A stretch of DNA of 64,000 nucleotides from a bacterium SCSIO 12696 (GCA_024397955.1 CP073744.1:186001-250000), one strand, 5' to 3'; counted from the stretch's first letter, positions 50,443 through 60,241 are shown. Program-made: numbers and translations. The notes: generated by a model not told the origin, from the letters alone.

Positions 50443-52638
50443 ATGCAACTGCCCCTTCTCTCCAAACCGCTGCTGTCTTCTTTTCTGCTCTCCTTGTTAG
50501 CGCTGTGTTCCGTCTATTCGAAAGCAGAAGAATTTATGTCAGATTTAGATGGCACATATAGTATTTCTGCTGATGGAGGTGCCATTCTTGGTGATACTGT
50601 CGATATTGATACTGGTGAACTTTCTTTCTATGTGGTCGACATTTCTGTGCCTGGTAATTCGAGACTTCCAGTACAGTTTGGCCGTCGTATCAACACTTCC
50701 TTTAGCCATAAATATAGTCCTATGGGGACATGGCGCTTTGATGTTCCGCAAATTGTAGGAGTGGATGGTTCCTGTGGAAACCCTTGGGGGGACGATGGTC
50801 AATCTGTAAGAGTCTTGGATACTAATGGGCAAGAGCAATCTTTAACACTGATCGGTAAATCTTACTCCACTTCTGGAGGAGTTCTAACGGCAACACCTTT
50901 AGATAACAACCCATTTCCTTCTCATGCTCGCTATGCTACGGAAAATGGTTGGATACTCTATTGCAGTAATGGCACAAGTGGATACATGATTGGTGTATCT
51001 CCTGAAGGCACCAAATACCATTTCGATCAGGATGGTGGTAAATATTCTCGGATAAAAATTGCAGGTAGCTATAGAGGAGATGATGCCTTATACGCCTCCC
51101 TGGTCGAAGATGTTTATGGCAATTGGGTTCGTTACGAGTACACAACTCCTTCTACACTCAACGCACCAGTGCAGTTAACTCGTATACATAGCAATGATGG
51201 GCGCGAAATCACTGTTGGTTACAACTCAAATGGTATGGTGTCAAGCGCAAGCACTAACGGTCGTACTTGGCAGTACCAGTACACTAGCTCTTACGCTGAT
51301 ATTTCTTATGCACTAAATAAAGTTATTCTTCCAGATGGTCGTTTTTGGACAATTGGTGATACTACCGCGCTCATTCGTGAAAATTTACATTCGGAATGCC
51401 TTCAAGAAACTGATCTACTTGTAAAGCACCCTAATGGTCTTTTTGGACGGTTCGAATTTCGAATTATTTCAAATGGACGAAAAGATGTAGACGCAAGTGG
51501 AAGGCCCAGTGACTATGAATTAAATCAGGATTGTGGCGAAGCTGGTTTTGACGAAGATGATGATGGTTCTAACCCCGTAGCTCCAACTAATTCGCTTAAC
51601 ATGGCCGTTATTCGAAAGACTCTTTATGGTAGTGGTATTCCAGATTACACATGGACTTATGATTATGAAGAAGACCTGGGTAATTTTGATGGATATTCCC
51701 CACAACTGTCCGACACCAAGGAGAGAACGATAACTGACCCAGTTGGAAACAGAATGGTCAGTTACGTTAATCGGCAAGCAAGTGGTCAAAGCTGGAAGGC
51801 AGGTATGGTTGAACGGGTGGAATATTTCGCCTCTGGATCTACAAGCCCTTTGCAGGTTATTCAACGCGAGTATCAGACTACCTGGCGCTACGGTAGATCA
51901 GTTGGGCTTAGTCGAAGTGCCAATGGTAATAAATATGGTCGATATAAATTTCTCTCCAAAGAAACTATAACTCGCGACGGTGATACGTTTACCACGGAAT
52001 ATACCTATAACACTGATATGGCGTCGCCACAATTCTCTTTTGGGCGGCCAGTAAGCGTAAAAACCTACTCCAATGTTTCCACTACGCCGCGCGAAACAGT
52101 CACGGCATACGAGCACAATAAAGCCAAATGGGTGCTGGGCCTGCCAAAAACTGTTACCCAGAATGGACGACAACTTGCAGCCTACAATTACGACAGTTAT
52201 GGACGAAGAACCTCACAATCTCGCTACGGTTTGCTGGAATACACATTTAGTTATCACAGCAACGCTTCGTATAAGGGCGCGCTGTATTGGGCAAAGGATG
52301 CGCTGAACAGAACTACGTATTTTCTGGACTATAAGCGCGGTACCGCACAGCGTGTAAAACGCCCCGATAACCTATCAGTTTATCAATATGTGGATAACAA
52401 TGGCTGGCTAACTCAAAGTCGTGACGCCAAAAATCAGGCAACGTATTACACCAGGGATGTGATGGGACGTGTAACACTGCTCAACCCGCCTGGTAGTTGG
52501 AACAATACTTCTGTGAGCTACAATTTTAATAATGGCTTGGTGCAGACAGTGACCAATGGTCAAAGTCGTTCCACTACAACCTACGATGTATTGGGGCGTG
52601 CTACTTTGGTAAGAACGCAAGATTTGTTAACTGGCTGA
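50443..52638 (+). CDS. RHS/YD-repeat protein, N-terminal part (ends at an in-frame TGA)
   Basis: 731 residues with a signal peptide (1-29, ending VYSKAEE), then a beta-rich region with early YD-like repeats (NGREITV, YDSYGRRTSQSRYGLLEYTFSYH, YDVLGRATLV). A single TGA at 52636-52638 stops the frame after QDLLTG; the same frame continues open for 837 more codons with RHS repeats, so this is the first half of one 1569-codon gene. Export and cell-surface or contact-delivery are typical for such proteins. Codon use and composition are more AT-rich than the neighbours, suggesting transfer. Confidence 0.75.
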   Translation: MQLPLLSKPLLSSFLLSLLALCSVYSKAEEFMSDLDGTYSISADGGAILGDTVDIDTGELSFYVVDISVPGNSRLPVQFGRRINTSFSHKYSPMGTWRFDVPQIVGVDGSCGNPWGDDGQSVRVLDTNGQEQSLTLIGKSYSTSGGVLTATPLDNNPFPSHARYATENGWILYCSNGTSGYMIGVSPEGTKYHFDQDGGKYSRIKIAGSYRGDDALYASLVEDVYGNWVRYEYTTPSTLNAPVQLTRIHSNDGREITVGYNSNGMVSSASTNGRTWQYQYTSSYADISYALNKVILPDGRFWTIGDTTALIRENLHSECLQETDLLVKHPNGLFGRFEFRIISNGRKDVDASGRPSDYELNQDCGEAGFDEDDDGSNPVAPTNSLNMAVIRKTLYGSGIPDYTWTYDYEEDLGNFDGYSPQLSDTKERTITDPVGNRMVSYVNRQASGQSWKAGMVERVEYFASGSTSPLQVIQREYQTTWRYGRSVGLSRSANGNKYGRYKFLSKETITRDGDTFTTEYTYNTDMASPQFSFGRPVSVKTYSNVSTTPRETVTAYEHNKAKWVLGLPKTVTQNGRQLAAYNYDSYGRRTSQSRYGLLEYTFSYHSNASYKGALYWAKDALNRTTYFLDYKRGTAQRVKRPDNLSVYQYVDNNGWLTQSRDAKNQATYYTRDVMGRVTLLNPPGSWNNTSVSYNFNNGLVQTVTNGQSRSTTTYDVLGRATLVRTQDLLTG

Positions 52639-55152
52639 TCTTCTTATGTCAATAGCCAGTACGATGGATTGGGTCGAACTACCTTTGTCTCTCTGCCATC
52701 TACCAGTCCAACCAATAGCGCAGGAAGAAGTTTTGCCTACGATGGTTTAAACCGCATCCAGTCAGCGTCAGAAACTGTCACGCCTTATGGTGTCACAAAT
52801 TACAGTTATCACAGTTCACACAGAATGCGCGTACAAGATCCATCTGGCGCCTATATGGATTACTACAGCTACGGATACGATGGCCCCGGTAATCGAGATT
52901 ATAGGGCGGTGTATCACAGTTCCGGTAAAAGAACATATCTGTATAAAAATGTGTGGGGACAGATAACCCGACTGCGGCAATGGGGTACGCAAAATGGATA
53001 CAGTGACGATAAAAGTCAATATTTTTACTACGACTTTAATCAACGTTTGTGCCGCTACTATGTACCCGAAGAAGGTGCCACTAAATATCAATATGATGCA
53101 GCCGGACAGGTAGTAGCCTATGCAAAGGGGCAGAGCAATAGCGGTTGCTCGGTTCCATCGGATAACAGTCGAGTGAATGCCAGCTACGACCTACTTGGAC
53201 GCCTCACTACAACAAACTTTAGCCATAGTGGTACGCCAGACATCAGCCGTAGTTACGATGCAAATGGTAATGTCTTAACAATTAACCGTGGCGGTGCTAA
53301 CTGGGCATACAGCTATAACGATCTGGATATGGTGACTTCGGAAAACTTGGCAATAGATGGCCTTAGTTTTCCGATTTCTTATCTGTACAACAGCAGTGGC
53401 CACTTAACTCGCCAAACCCTGCCATCTGGACGCCAGGTAAATTACACCACGGATGGTTTAGGCCGCATAAAAACCGTCAAAAATGGCACAGCTACGCTGG
53501 CATCTAATGTGACTTACCACCCTTCCAGCCAAGTAAACACAATGACATATGGCAATGGACAGTTGTTTAGCCAGACGTTGACGGCTCGACTACAGCCAGC
53601 ACGGATTTTGTCTTACAAGGGTGGACAAAAGGCCATAGATCAAACCTTTTCCTATGATGTTAGGGGGCATATTACCTCAGTTATAGATGGTGCAGTCGCC
53701 GGAAATAATCGTTCCTATGGATACGATGCTCTGGGGCGTTTAACCAGCGCCAGTGGCCCTTGGGGCTCAGGCAGCTACACGTATGATGCTCTGGGTAATA
53801 TCCGCCAGAAACAGCTGGGCTCACGTACTGTGAATCTATCTTACGATAGCCTCAATCGAGTGAGTCAGTCCGCCGATACTGGACCTTCAGGAGTTCGTTC
53901 AATCGGTTATGACGCCCGCGGTAATGTCATTACTTTGGGGAATCAGTCTTTTAGTTATGATTATGCCGACCAGCCCATTGCTGTTTCGGGTGCCGCTAGT
54001 GGTAGTTACCAATACGATGGCAACCTCAAACGTGTCAAAGCTGTAGTGAATGGAAAAACTGTTTATAACATATACGATAGCTCCGAAAGATTGGTGCATA
54101 TATACGAGCAGTCGGATAATCAAACTACTGATTATATTTCTGGCCCTCGGGGTTATTTGGCGCGGATTACCAATAATATTGTGACCTACCTGCACAGTAA
54201 CCAATTGGGGAGTGCCAATAGCGGTACTGATGCCCTAGGAAATGTTACCTGGCGCGAGCGCTATACCCCTTATGGCGAGCAGTTAGTAGGTAATGCGGCC
54301 AATGATGATCTTGAGGGATTTACTGGTCATATTCGTGATAAAGCGACCGGCTTGAACTATATGCAGGCCCGTTATTATGATCCCGTGATGGGACGCTTTT
54401 TATCGAATGATCCTGTCAGTGCGCCACTTCATTTGGCATATGGTAATGTGAAAGGCTTTAATCGTTATGCTTATGCTAACAACAATCCACTGAGCTATAT
54501 TGATCCGACGGGTAGGTCACCAGATGATGTAGGTTATGAAGGTGATGTATTTGAACCTTATGATTTTAGGGATGATTTATTTAGCTCATCAGGCGTATAT
54601 TCTGTTGGCGATTATCGTGGAGATAGCGATGGTAGGAAATCTGCTACACAAGAGAATGCGTGGTATCAAGATGCGTGGAATTGGACTAAAAATACTGCTA
54701 CTGGTTTTTGGGGGGAAGCAAAGTTTGGGTATAACGCAGTTGTGAATGGAGTATCTGAAGATTTTTCCAATGGATTTTGGGAAGGGATGGTACAGATCAC
54801 TGGTGGCCGTTCAAATAATAGTGCTGGTGAGGATATAATTCTGAATTATAAGAGAACCAGTATTGCATTCGGCCCTCTCGAACTTGATAAAACAGCAGCG
54901 GGATTATTTGTTGCAGGTTCAATGGCGAAGAAGACCGGTGGAATGACTATTGGTCAGTGGGCCAAGATACGGTTTCAGCCAGCAAGGCATTTGCGAACAA
55001 GAATACAAACGGCAAGATTGGTTGGTGTTACGACGGTTGCGAATGCTGCCAGAATTGGCCTTGCTTACGAAGGTGGGAATCTTATTGGCTCAGGGATTAG
55101 AGTCGGTATAAATAGATTTAGCCAGAAAATGGCGGCTTGGCTTTCGGAATAA
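52639..55152 (+). pseudogene. RHS/YD-repeat protein, continuation after the TGA, with variable C-terminus
   Basis: In the same frame as the part before the TGA, beginning SSYVNSQYDGLGRTTF. Many YD repeats (GYDALGRLTSASG, SYDSLNRVSQS, SYDANGNVLT) lead to the RHS core end YMQARYYDPVMGRFLSNDP and NNPLSYIDPTGR at about 54358-54516. The last 212 residues (54514-55149) are unrelated to the repeats: a polar Gly/Asp/Ser part, then Trp-rich WNWTKNTATGFWGEAK and a Gly-rich hydrophobic end. In polymorphic toxins this place holds the effector domain. No good independent start is present (only TTG 52669), so the part is translated only by readthrough or is a pseudogene. Confidence 0.75.
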
Positions 55153-55161
55153 GTGAACGAA

Positions 55162-55377
55162 ATGATGAATAATAAATTAAGTTTTTCATATAGAGTCGGT
55201 GCATTATTTATATGTTGTTGCTCCGCACTGTGTACTTTGCTTGTAGGTTTTATGTTGCTGACTGAAGGCTTTGAGTGGACTCTAATTTTTGTGATGCTTG
55301 TGAGTGGGTTCGCCAGTTACTGGAGTGGATATGCTGGTATAAAAGGAGTCCCCCTTGGGGAATCAAAGAAAGCGTAA
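55162..55377 (+). CDS. Small two-helix membrane protein after the RHS C-terminus, possible immunity protein
   Basis: A 71-residue protein with two hydrophobic helices (about 10-32, VGALFICCCSALCTLLVGFML, and 37-58) and the end GVPLGESKKA. It begins 10 bp behind the RHS stop, the usual site of an immunity gene; a GTG at 55153 is an alternative start. The family is not recognised. Membrane location would fit protection against a membrane-acting effector (inference). Confidence 0.5.
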   Translation: MMNNKLSFSYRVGALFICCCSALCTLLVGFMLLTEGFEWTLIFVMLVSGFASYWSGYAGIKGVPLGESKKA

Positions 55378-55832
55378 TAGAGAAAGTAGCAGGTGTAAGT
55401 GTCTTTGGCGAATTACTAAGTCAAAATGAAACTAGTAGTTTAGAAGACCTTCGTTAGTGACTTTGTCACCCAAACTTTTTCAGGTTCGAAGGGTTTGGAA
55501 CTTTGGCTCCCGGCGTTTTCCCATTTTATAAGTCGTGAGCACGATGCTGGTTGTAGTGGTAGTGATTCCTATTCGTTGCTGTCTATGACGGATGCTATTC
55601 TATTAGCCCAATCAGGTTTTACGGTGGCAGTTCAGATCCATTAATGAGTTTGGTCATTATCCAATCGACGGCGTTATGCAAAAAATAGTTCAGGGTAAAC
55701 ACTTTGTAAAACTCATCGATGGGCAGGAGTACCCATCTGTTTGATGGATAAATTGGGTAAATGGCATGCATAGTGCAGTTCTAACTACAGCGACTCTGGC
55801 TGATGGCAGAACAGCCTTCCGTGGCTGTGTCT
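55378..55832. other. Degenerate region between the RHS locus and the MFS gene
   Basis: 455 bp without a complete gene. Open stretches in different + frames, one ending ILLAQSGFTVAVQIH and one reading INEFGHYPIDGVMQKI to QEYPSV, follow each other as in a frameshifted remnant, possibly of an orphan RHS tip or immunity gene. No start or ribosome site is convincing. Confidence 0.35.
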
Positions 55833-57050
55833 TCAGAGATCCCTTGACGATTCCCTTTGTTGCCAGCCCCACCAACATAACAGTACAGCCAGTGGCGCTG
55901 CTATCAGTAATAACCAGGCGCCTGCGCCGCTGGCCCCATGAGTGTCCACCAGGCTTCCCAGCCAGGGCCCAAGCAACAAATTAAACCCCCTGAACAATGT
56001 GCTCAACACCGAGTTAATAGTGGCCCGGTAAGTGCTGTCCACTAACCGGTTAATGCCTTCCCGTATCCACGGGATGGCGGCGCCGTGTAAGGTGGCGGCC
56101 AAATACGCGCCTACCAGCAACCCTGCCAAGGTGGCGCTATGGGCAATAAATGCCCAAGAGGCGAGCACGGCGATGGCCAGTAGCCACCAGCGTCGGCTTG
56201 CTAACAAATAGCGATGGGTTCCCTGGGCATAGCGCGCCACCAGCCCAACCACCAGGCATTCTCCACCCCACAACAAGCCAAACCAGAATGGATCCAGGTT
56301 AACCCCCAGCCACAAGGGTTGGTTTAACCAGGCCACTAACCAGATAAAGCTCATTACCAACAAAAACAGCGCCGCCAAAATGGGGATGCTGCGCTGGGCA
56401 GTGAATGCTTTCCATATGGCTTTGCCATTTTCACGGTGGCTCAAGCTACTGCGGGTACGAGGAGGCTCCCGCAAAGCCAGGCTGAGTAACAGTGGCAGCC
56501 AGCCCACGACCATTTGCACCAGCAACACCCAGCGGTAGCCTTTTAACATTAACAGGGTGGTTAAACCGGCAGCTACGGCCTCGCCAAAGCCCATCCAGCT
56601 GAGTTGGTGGGCAATGGCTTTGCCGCTATCCGGGCGCTTTAGGGCCTGTTCCGACTCATACACCATGCTGGTATCGGTGCCACTGCTCAGTGAAAATGCC
56701 ACGCCAATCAACACTTCAAACAGTGCCACGCTGGCAAAGCTGTCGGCGAACAATAAGACACTGAATCCGAGGCCGCCAAACAGGTTGGCGATAATCAGCA
56801 CCTGTCGACGACCCCAAATATCTGACAGGTAGCCAGAGGGCAGCTCGCACAACAATACCGTGCCGGCAAACACCGATTGCAGCAACATGGTCTGGTGCAT
56901 GTTCAAACCGTAGTGGGCCATCAGCGGCACGAAAATCGGCAGCACCAGCATAAACATACGGGTAAAGGCGATGCTGTTCAGCAGCACCAAATTGCGTTGC
57001 CAGCTTTTTTGATGAGCGGCATTTGCTGCTATGTCCATTGCAGCATCCAT
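55833..57050 (-). CDS. Major facilitator superfamily transporter
   Basis: A 405-residue transporter with twelve predicted helices. The loop 2-3 motif GYLSDIWGRRQVLIIAN is the classical MFS signature A, and SSGTDTSMVYESE after helix 5 resembles the class of MFS proteins of unknown substrate near YfmO/Bmr types. ATG 57050 has GAGGAGAAAG upstream; the open frame continues to 57164 but then runs through a terminator hairpin and is not protein-like. A minus-strand terminator lies 50 bp before this start. Confidence 0.85.
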   Translation of the reverse strand: MDAAMDIAANAAHQKSWQRNLVLLNSIAFTRMFMLVLPIFVPLMAHYGLNMHQTMLLQSVFAGTVLLCELPSGYLSDIWGRRQVLIIANLFGGLGFSVLLFADSFASVALFEVLIGVAFSLSSGTDTSMVYESEQALKRPDSGKAIAHQLSWMGFGEAVAAGLTTLLMLKGYRWVLLVQMVVGWLPLLLSLALREPPRTRSSLSHRENGKAIWKAFTAQRSIPILAALFLLVMSFIWLVAWLNQPLWLGVNLDPFWFGLLWGGECLVVGLVARYAQGTHRYLLASRRWWLLAIAVLASWAFIAHSATLAGLLVGAYLAATLHGAAIPWIREGINRLVDSTYRATINSVLSTLFRGFNLLLGPWLGSLVDTHGASGAGAWLLLIAAPLAVLLCWWGWQQRESSRDL

Positions 57051-57100
57051 GGTCTTTCTCCTCTTTGTCGTGGTGGTAAAAACCGGTAACGCAAAAAACA

Positions 57101-57143
57101 AAAACCCCGCGAACCGGTTTGATGTTGTGGTTCGCGGGGTTTT
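57101..57143 (-). terminator. Terminator in the leader of the MFS gene
   Basis: A perfect 15-bp stem AAAACCCCGCGAACC/GGTTCGCGGGGTTTT with a 13-nt loop. On the minus strand it is followed by TTTTTGTTTTTT. It lies between the Cys-rich frame at 57154-57339 and the MFS ATG, so it ends that frame or attenuates the MFS gene. Confidence 0.8.
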
Positions 57144-57153
57144 GAAAACGGAA

Positions 57154-57339
57154 CTATCTGTCAAAAATGTTTTCTACCGAACAGGAACCTCCCCCCAGAC
57201 CACAGCAATTTTCTGCTTGCAGGTCGGGCGCATCGCCGAATGTTTTAGGGTTCGGTAGTTCACTGAATGTCCAGTTGTTTGGGTTGTTCAGTCGATAAAA
57301 CCACAGCCGCTGTTTCAGTGCAACCGCAGAGTCGATTTT
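57154..57339 (-). pseudogene. Cys-rich open frame without a normal start codon upstream of the MFS gene
   Basis: 61 codons open between TAA at 57340 and TAG at 57154. The product would contain RLWFYRLNNPNNWTFSEL and end AENCCGLGGGSCSVENIFDR. The sequence is protein-like and directly followed by a strong terminator, as a real gene would be. There is no ATG, GTG or TTG in frame, only CTG and ATC. It may be the 3' remnant of a gene, a gene with a rare start, or a sequencing frameshift. The family is not recognised. Confidence 0.4.
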
Positions 57340-57475
57340 TTATAGGTGGCAGGGTTTACAAACGGATGCAGTTTTACAAATTGTGTAGGGGAGCGTTACT
57401 TAAATGAAGGTTTGGAAGGTGTGGGGGCGCCTGTTATCCATCGAAGCTATCCATCGAGAATAAAGGTGGTTGATT

Positions 57476-59425
57476 ATGAGTTTGGTTCAGCGCAGTTTTT
57501 TTGTCACTTGGGCATTGTTGCTGGCCTTGATGGCCACGGCAACGGAGCAGCCTTTAAACCCAGCGCAACTACAAACTCGGTTAAATCAAGTTGTTCAAAA
57601 AGTGATACCGGCCACTGTGGAAGTACGTCGAGGTAACGGTGCCGGAACCTTCAGTGCGGTTATTGTCAGCCCAGAGGGCTATTTGTTGAGTGCCGGCCAC
57701 GCGGTACAACCGGGTGTGGCTTACGATGTTTTTTTGCCCGATGGCCGCACTTTTAAAGCAACTGGGTTGGGGTCAGAGCCCCATGTGGATATGGGGCTGA
57801 TAAAAATTGATCAGCCAAACAATCTGCCGGTGGCAGAAATGGGTTGGTCGTCTACTTTGGAAGTAAATGAGCCCTGTATTAGCCTCGGTTATCCGGGGTT
57901 ACGCAGTGAACAACGAGGCGTCGTTGTTCGTTTTGGCCATATTGTTGATACCGCCACCGACGACGGTTTTATTCAATCTACCTGTTTGATGGAGCCTGGG
58001 GACTCTGGTGGCCCTTTATACGATATGGCGGGTCGTGTGATTGGGATTCACAGCAATATTGGCCGTTCGCTGGATCGCAATCACGAAATTCCCGTGGATC
58101 AGTTCCGCCGCTACTGGCCCCATCTTTTGAGAAAGGAAGAGTTTCACGACCACGATGTGGATCTGTTGCCGGAGTTTGGCTTTGATATTGCCGAGCCGGA
58201 AGAATCCACCAGACACCGCCGCTGGTTGGGTGGTGCTGAGCAAACCGCCACGGTGGTTTCGGTGGACCTCGGCGGACTCGCTGATGACTCCGGCTTACGC
58301 ACCGGTGATCGCCTATTGGCCATTGGTAGGGAAGAGGCAAAATACCCGCGGGAAGTAAAATTGTTACTGCAGCGCGCTTATACCCGTAAACAGTCTGAAG
58401 TAGCGGTGCAGGTGAAACGGGGTGGTCATACAGTAAACCTGTCGTTGCAGCTGCCAGAAAATACTCAGCCTGACGACGGTTGGAATCAGGGCATTGCGGT
58501 CATCCAGCAGCCGCTTGGCGTTAATAAAGTAGCACCGCAACCACAGCTGATAAATTTGCAGCAGGTATTTTCCGTTCAGGAAAAGCGCATGCAATCTTCC
58601 ACTCTGTCTCTGAGCAGCGTGCGACATGGTGAAATAGTAAACACCCTGGCGACTGTCCTGCACCCAGGCAATTTACTGATCAGCAAAAGCTCCAGAGTTG
58701 GTGAGAATGTTACGTTTGAGCGCAACGGTGAGCGCTACAGTGCGACGGTGGTTGATCGTGACTCCAATCTCGACCTGGTACTACTGAAATTGCCGATGCA
58801 CCTGAGGGGTGGTATTCGTCTGCCCAGTAATGGCCGTGTATCTACGGAACGAGGGCAATTGCTGATTTCTCCTCATCCCGAAAATAACGGTTTGGTCAGC
58901 GTTGTAAGCACCGGTGAGTTTGCTATTGCCAAGCGCCAGAGTGCTGGCTATTTGGGCGTTGCGCCTAATACAGTGGGAAATCGGGTGCGTTTGGAGCGGG
59001 TATTTCCAGATACTCCCGCATCGGGGCAATTCCTGGACGGTGATTTTTTGTTGACGGTCGATGGAGAATCCGTGAAGTCCGCCCAGCAGTTGATTGAAAC
59101 TCTGCGTCGCTATGCCCCTGGTGACAAAATTATTTTGACCGCATTGCGCAACACCCAACCGATTTCCGTGGAGCTGGTGCTTGGCGTTCGCCCCAATTTC
59201 AGTGGCCACGTTGCCGAGTTTTTTGAGGGCGGCAAAAGTATCCGTCGAGATGGCTTTGAGGCCGTTTTCTCTCACGATGCGCGCCTGCGCCCGGAAGCCT
59301 GTGGCGGACCGGTGTTTACCGCGAATGGAGATTTTGTCGGTATTAACATCGCTCGCTACAGCCGTACCCGTGCTTACGCAATACCAGCAAAACAAGTGGT
59401 GGACTTCGTTAACAAATCCATCTAA
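57476..59425 (+). CDS. Secreted trypsin-like/PDZ protease with a second, degenerate trypsin domain
   Basis: 649 residues with a signal peptide (1-23). Domain 1 (about 35-235) is an HtrA-like trypsin fold with His75 (SAGHAVQPG), Asp105 (HVDMGLIK) and Ser177 (EPGDSGGP). A PDZ domain follows (about 245-330). Domain 2 (about 385-649) is a second trypsin-like fold with a PDZ inserted (about 500-570); its nucleophile motif is PEACGGPVF with Cys609 instead of Ser, and the His position is lost (NLLISKSSRVG). Active and pseudo-protease halves are thus joined. GGTGG precedes ATG 57476. The role is probably envelope protein quality control. Confidence 0.85.
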   Translation: MSLVQRSFFVTWALLLALMATATEQPLNPAQLQTRLNQVVQKVIPATVEVRRGNGAGTFSAVIVSPEGYLLSAGHAVQPGVAYDVFLPDGRTFKATGLGSEPHVDMGLIKIDQPNNLPVAEMGWSSTLEVNEPCISLGYPGLRSEQRGVVVRFGHIVDTATDDGFIQSTCLMEPGDSGGPLYDMAGRVIGIHSNIGRSLDRNHEIPVDQFRRYWPHLLRKEEFHDHDVDLLPEFGFDIAEPEESTRHRRWLGGAEQTATVVSVDLGGLADDSGLRTGDRLLAIGREEAKYPREVKLLLQRAYTRKQSEVAVQVKRGGHTVNLSLQLPENTQPDDGWNQGIAVIQQPLGVNKVAPQPQLINLQQVFSVQEKRMQSSTLSLSSVRHGEIVNTLATVLHPGNLLISKSSRVGENVTFERNGERYSATVVDRDSNLDLVLLKLPMHLRGGIRLPSNGRVSTERGQLLISPHPENNGLVSVVSTGEFAIAKRQSAGYLGVAPNTVGNRVRLERVFPDTPASGQFLDGDFLLTVDGESVKSAQQLIETLRRYAPGDKIILTALRNTQPISVELVLGVRPNFSGHVAEFFEGGKSIRRDGFEAVFSHDARLRPEACGGPVFTANGDFVGINIARYSRTRAYAIPAKQVVDFVNKSI

Positions 59426-59471
59426 CTTGAAGTGTAACCAATAAACTTGGTTGCCAAGTGAGTGTGTTTTT

Positions 59472-59870
59472 ATGAAGCCAATTATTCGCTCAGAACCGTT
59501 TACCCGATTGCGCAGTGGTTATTCACTGTGCTCTCTGGAAGAAATAGTCAACCCCGGCGCCAAGGAGTTTGTATTCGAGGGCAAGGACGGTCAGCGAGTG
59601 TCAATTTTTGTAGTTCGCCGTGATCATTTGGTTCGTGGTTATGTAAACCGCTGCCCCCATGCGGGAGCTCGTTTGAACAGTGCTCCCGACGATTTTCTGA
59701 GTTTGGATGGCTCGCTGATTGTGTGCAGTCATCACGGAGCTACTTTTTCCCTGGAACAGGGCGTCTGTACCCAAGGACCTTGTGTGAATTACGGTTTGCA
59801 ACAAGTTCCGGTTACCGTTAACGACGGTGTTGTGTTGACTGCGGACGTAGCGGTATTGAGCAATGTATAA
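59472..59870 (+). CDS. Rieske [2Fe-2S] ferredoxin-like protein
   Basis: A 132-residue single-domain Rieske protein: CPHAGARLN and CSHHGATFSLEQGVC give the two Cys-x-His pairs for the cluster. No membrane segment. Such proteins act as electron-transfer components or ancillary ferredoxins; no oxygenase gene is adjacent. ATG 59472 is chosen; the earlier TTG 59451 adds seven residues. Its end overlaps the next gene by 8 bp. Confidence 0.87.
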   Translation: MKPIIRSEPFTRLRSGYSLCSLEEIVNPGAKEFVFEGKDGQRVSIFVVRRDHLVRGYVNRCPHAGARLNSAPDDFLSLDGSLIVCSHHGATFSLEQGVCTQGPCVNYGLQQVPVTVNDGVVLTADVAVLSNV

Positions 59871-60180
59871 ATTGGCGTTTTTTATTCCAGAGTCTCATCT
59901 TGAAGAGGTAAAAGACGCGGTATTTTCTGCTGGAGCAGGGCGTATAGGGGATTATGACCATTGTTGCTGGCAAGTACTTGGGCAGGGGCAGTTTCGACCA
60001 CAGGCTGGCAGCCAACCCTTTTTAGGAAAGCAGGGAACTGTGGAAACCGTAACGGAATACCGGGTGGAAATGGTCTGTGAAGATCACTTGATTGGCGGTG
60101 CGGTGAAAGCATTGATTTCAGCACACCCCTATGAAGAGCCTGCTTATGATGTTTGGAAACTGGCGACAGACGTCTATTAA
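59863..60180 (+). CDS. NIF3-like (YqfO insert-domain) protein
   Basis: A 105-residue protein equal to the insert domain of NIF3/YqfO proteins standing alone: KLAFFIPESHLEEVKDAVFSAGAGRIGDYDHC, FRPQAGSQPFLG, and ISAHPYEEPAYDVWKL. The family folds like a PII/CutA-type module; function unknown. Overlapping ATGTATAA start with the Rieske stop implies coupling. Confidence 0.85.
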   Translation: MYKLAFFIPESHLEEVKDAVFSAGAGRIGDYDHCCWQVLGQGQFRPQAGSQPFLGKQGTVETVTEYRVEMVCEDHLIGGAVKALISAHPYEEPAYDVWKLATDVY

Positions 60181-60241
60181 CCCGGCGCGAGCCCAAAAGA
60201 TCAAGAAGCTCCGCGCAGCATCGATAGATTTTGTTGGGCGA

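Noticed and set aside
52636..52638. Selenocysteine or other recoding at the TGA
   Set aside because: No stem-loop of SECIS type directly follows and RHS proteins are not selenoproteins; nonsense change is simpler.
52669..55152. Independent gene starting at TTG 52669
   Set aside because: No ribosome site or signal peptide, and the same frame is continuous with the upstream half apart from one TGA.
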